DNA of 5,883 nt from Anaerolineae bacterium (GTDB taxonomy: Bacteria; Chloroflexota; Anaerolineae; JAAYZQ01). Shown here one piece after another: positions 4,682-5,883 of the stretch (its first letter is position 1; each line of letters starts with the position of its first letter). A program made the position numbers and the translations under genes. A model generated the notes under the pieces. It saw nothing but the letters and a program-made list of their open reading frames with translations. It was not told where the DNA came from and ran no database searches. The DNA lies in assembly GCA_016926595.1 (NCBI GenBank), contig JAFGOG010000110.1:1-5883 (forward strand), read 5' to 3'.

Positions 4682-5883
4682 ATGAACGCTCAAGACAGTA
4701 AAACACGGCTGTTGTGGCTGGCCCTGCCCGTGGCAGCCTTTGTCCTGCTGGCCGGGCTGGTGGGCCGGCTACCGGCCAGCCAGGCGCTCAGCCCGTCCGC
4801 CGCCGGAGTGACCAAGACGGTCGATCCGGCGTCGATCCTGCCCGGCCAGATACCTGGACCACTGTACACCGTCACCTTCTCCAACCCGGCCACCACCACC
4901 CTGATCCTCGACTGGATCACCGATACGCTGCCCGCCGACTTTGTCTTTGCCGGCATGGACCCGTCAAGTGGCTGGGATGAGGAACCGGTCGACACAACCG
5001 GGCCCGACATCGTCTGGCAGGGGCCGATCACCGTCCCGGCCACCGGCGCCCTGTCCCTTATCTACGTCGTCGACGTTCCTCTCGTCGTCCCACCTAGCTC
5101 CGTCCCCTACACCAACACCGTCGTCGCCCGCGCTGGCGACACCCTCATCGGCCCGGCCACCGCCCGCCTGTGGGTCGGCGCCCCCGACTTGAGTGTGACC
5201 AAGACCGCCGCTCCTACCCGCCTGCTGCCCGGCCAGCCGGTCGATTACACCGTCACCTTTGCCAACAGCGGCGAGCTGACCGGCACCCTGACGGTCATCA
5301 GCGACACCCTCGACCCATCCTTGACCTTCGTCGAAATGCTGCCCGGCAGCGACATCACCGGGCCAGTAGTCAGCGGCACCCTCCTCTATTGGACCGGACC
5401 GTTCACCCTACCCGCCTCCACCGACCTGGTGCTCAAATACCAGGCCGACACCTCCACCGACCCCGGCTGGCGCTGGCCGTGCAACGAGGTCGCCGCCCCC
5501 GCCGGCGGTGAGCTGGTCGGACCGGCCCAGGCCTGCGTCGAGGTCGGACCGGAAAAGGCGTTCCTCTACTTGCCGGTCATCTTCAACAACGTCCGCTGGC
5601 CGCAGTTCACCATCGCCAAGAGCGTCACCCCCACCAAAGTTGACACCGCGCCCGGCCAGGTGGTGACCTACACCGTCACCATCGCCAACGTGGGCGACGA
5701 GCCGGGCGCGCTGGCGGCGGTGGTCGATACCCTGCCGGCCGGGTTCACCTACTTGGACATGGCCCAAGGCAGCGACGTCACCGCCGACCCGGACGCCACG
5801 ACCGGCCTGATCCGCTGGGCCGGCCCGTTCGACGTGGCCGGCGGCGGGCAGTTGCGGCTGATCTACAAGGTGGCGCCCAGCCA
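4682..5883 (+). CDS. Secreted DUF11-repeat (conserved repeat domain) surface protein, N-terminal part (3' end outside window)
   Basis: The frame is open for 400 residues and runs off the window. Residues 1-35 are a signal peptide: polar, charged start with K7 and R9, hydrophobic stretch L10 to V27, and a probable signal-peptidase site after P-A-S-Q-A (35). Three DUF11-type beta-sandwich repeats follow at about 41-165, 168-287 and 308-400+. Each has the pattern V-T-K-T or A-K-S-V, P-G-Q, then Y-T-V-T-[FI]-[SA]-N, D-T-L, W-x-G-P and a later L-x-[LI]-x-Y. The Y-T-V-T block recurs after 127 and then 141 residues; the extra length comes from an insertion with F-L-Y-L-P-V-I-F-N-N (294-303) between repeats 2 and 3. 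C267 and C285 in repeat 2 may form a disulfide. Such proteins are usually large, exported structural or adhesive stalks; the anchoring end is not in the window. It has its own strong promoter, so it is probably independent of the upstream genes. No enzymatic role is visible. Confidence 0.85.
   Translation, partial: MNAQDSKTRLLWLALPVAAFVLLAGLVGRLPASQALSPSAAGVTKTVDPASILPGQIPGPLYTVTFSNPATTTLILDWITDTLPADFVFAGMDPSSGWDEEPVDTTGPDIVWQGPITVPATGALSLIYVVDVPLVVPPSSVPYTNTVVARAGDTLIGPATARLWVGAPDLSVTKTAAPTRLLPGQPVDYTVTFANSGELTGTLTVISDTLDPSLTFVEMLPGSDITGPVVSGTLLYWTGPFTLPASTDLVLKYQADTSTDPGWRWPCNEVAAPAGGELVGPAQACVEVGPEKAFLYLPVIFNNVRWPQFTIAKSVTPTKVDTAPGQVVTYTVTIANVGDEPGALAAVVDTLPAGFTYLDMAQGSDVTADPDATTGLIRWAGPFDVAGGGQLRLIYKVAPS

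Noticed and set aside
4160..4693. A 177-codon minus-strand open frame over the Nudix gene and the promoter region
   Set aside because: It is very rich in Arg, Ala, Gly and Pro with no domain pattern, and it overlaps a Nudix gene with a perfect catalytic box.
1..5883. CRISPR arrays, tRNA or rRNA genes, transposases, phage or toxin-antitoxin genes
   Set aside because: I saw no regularly spaced repeats, cloverleaf sequences or matching protein motifs. The only repeated DNA blocks are the DUF11 coding repeats near 4865, 5246 and 5669.

Overview
The window is GC-rich bacterial DNA with all genes on the + strand. The best guess at a host is a Chloroflexota bacterium (Anaerolineae, Caldilineae or Promineifilum-like). 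The evidence is a large secreted DUF11-repeat protein, a YLP-type motif common in secreted proteins of that phylum, strong G/C preference at third codon positions, and a coenzyme-B12 mutase-like enzyme. This assignment is inference: there is no rRNA or marker gene in the window.

Layout: (1) 3-359, the C-terminal 118 residues of an octopine/nopaline (opine) dehydrogenase family oxidoreductase whose start lies upstream of the window. (2) 370-4050, a 1226-residue protein that starts at GTG 11 bases after the previous stop, with a Shine-Dalgarno sequence overlapping that stop. It carries a cobalamin-binding domain, a mutase-like TIM-barrel region, a long unassigned linker and a complete GlmL/MutL-type ASKHA ATPase in one chain. 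(3) 4055-4110, a long imperfect palindrome in the short gap that follows. (4) 4138-4569, a small Nudix hydrolase with a perfect Nudix box. (5) 4570-4681, a compact control region with a probable terminator hairpin running into a near-consensus sigma70-type promoter whose -35/-10 spacer contains nine consecutive C residues. (6) 4682-5883, the first 400 residues of a secreted DUF11-repeat protein that runs off the end.

Genes 1 and 2 look like a translationally coupled pair and probably belong to one pathway: a B12-dependent carbon-skeleton or amino-group rearrangement linked to an NAD(P)-dependent dehydrogenase acting on an amino acid or imine. The substrate cannot be read from the sequence. 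The fusion puts the B12-binding part, the barrel and the chaperone-type ATPase that usually assists such enzymes on one polypeptide. It parallels IcmF, where a mutase is fused to its G-protein chaperone, but uses an unrelated ATPase class. The Nudix gene and the secreted protein appear to be separate transcription units with no evident link to the B12 pathway.

The two points most worth following are the B12-mutase/GlmL fusion next to an opine dehydrogenase, and the poly-C tract inside the promoter spacer of a surface-type protein gene. The second is the arrangement used for transcriptional phase variation in Neisseria.
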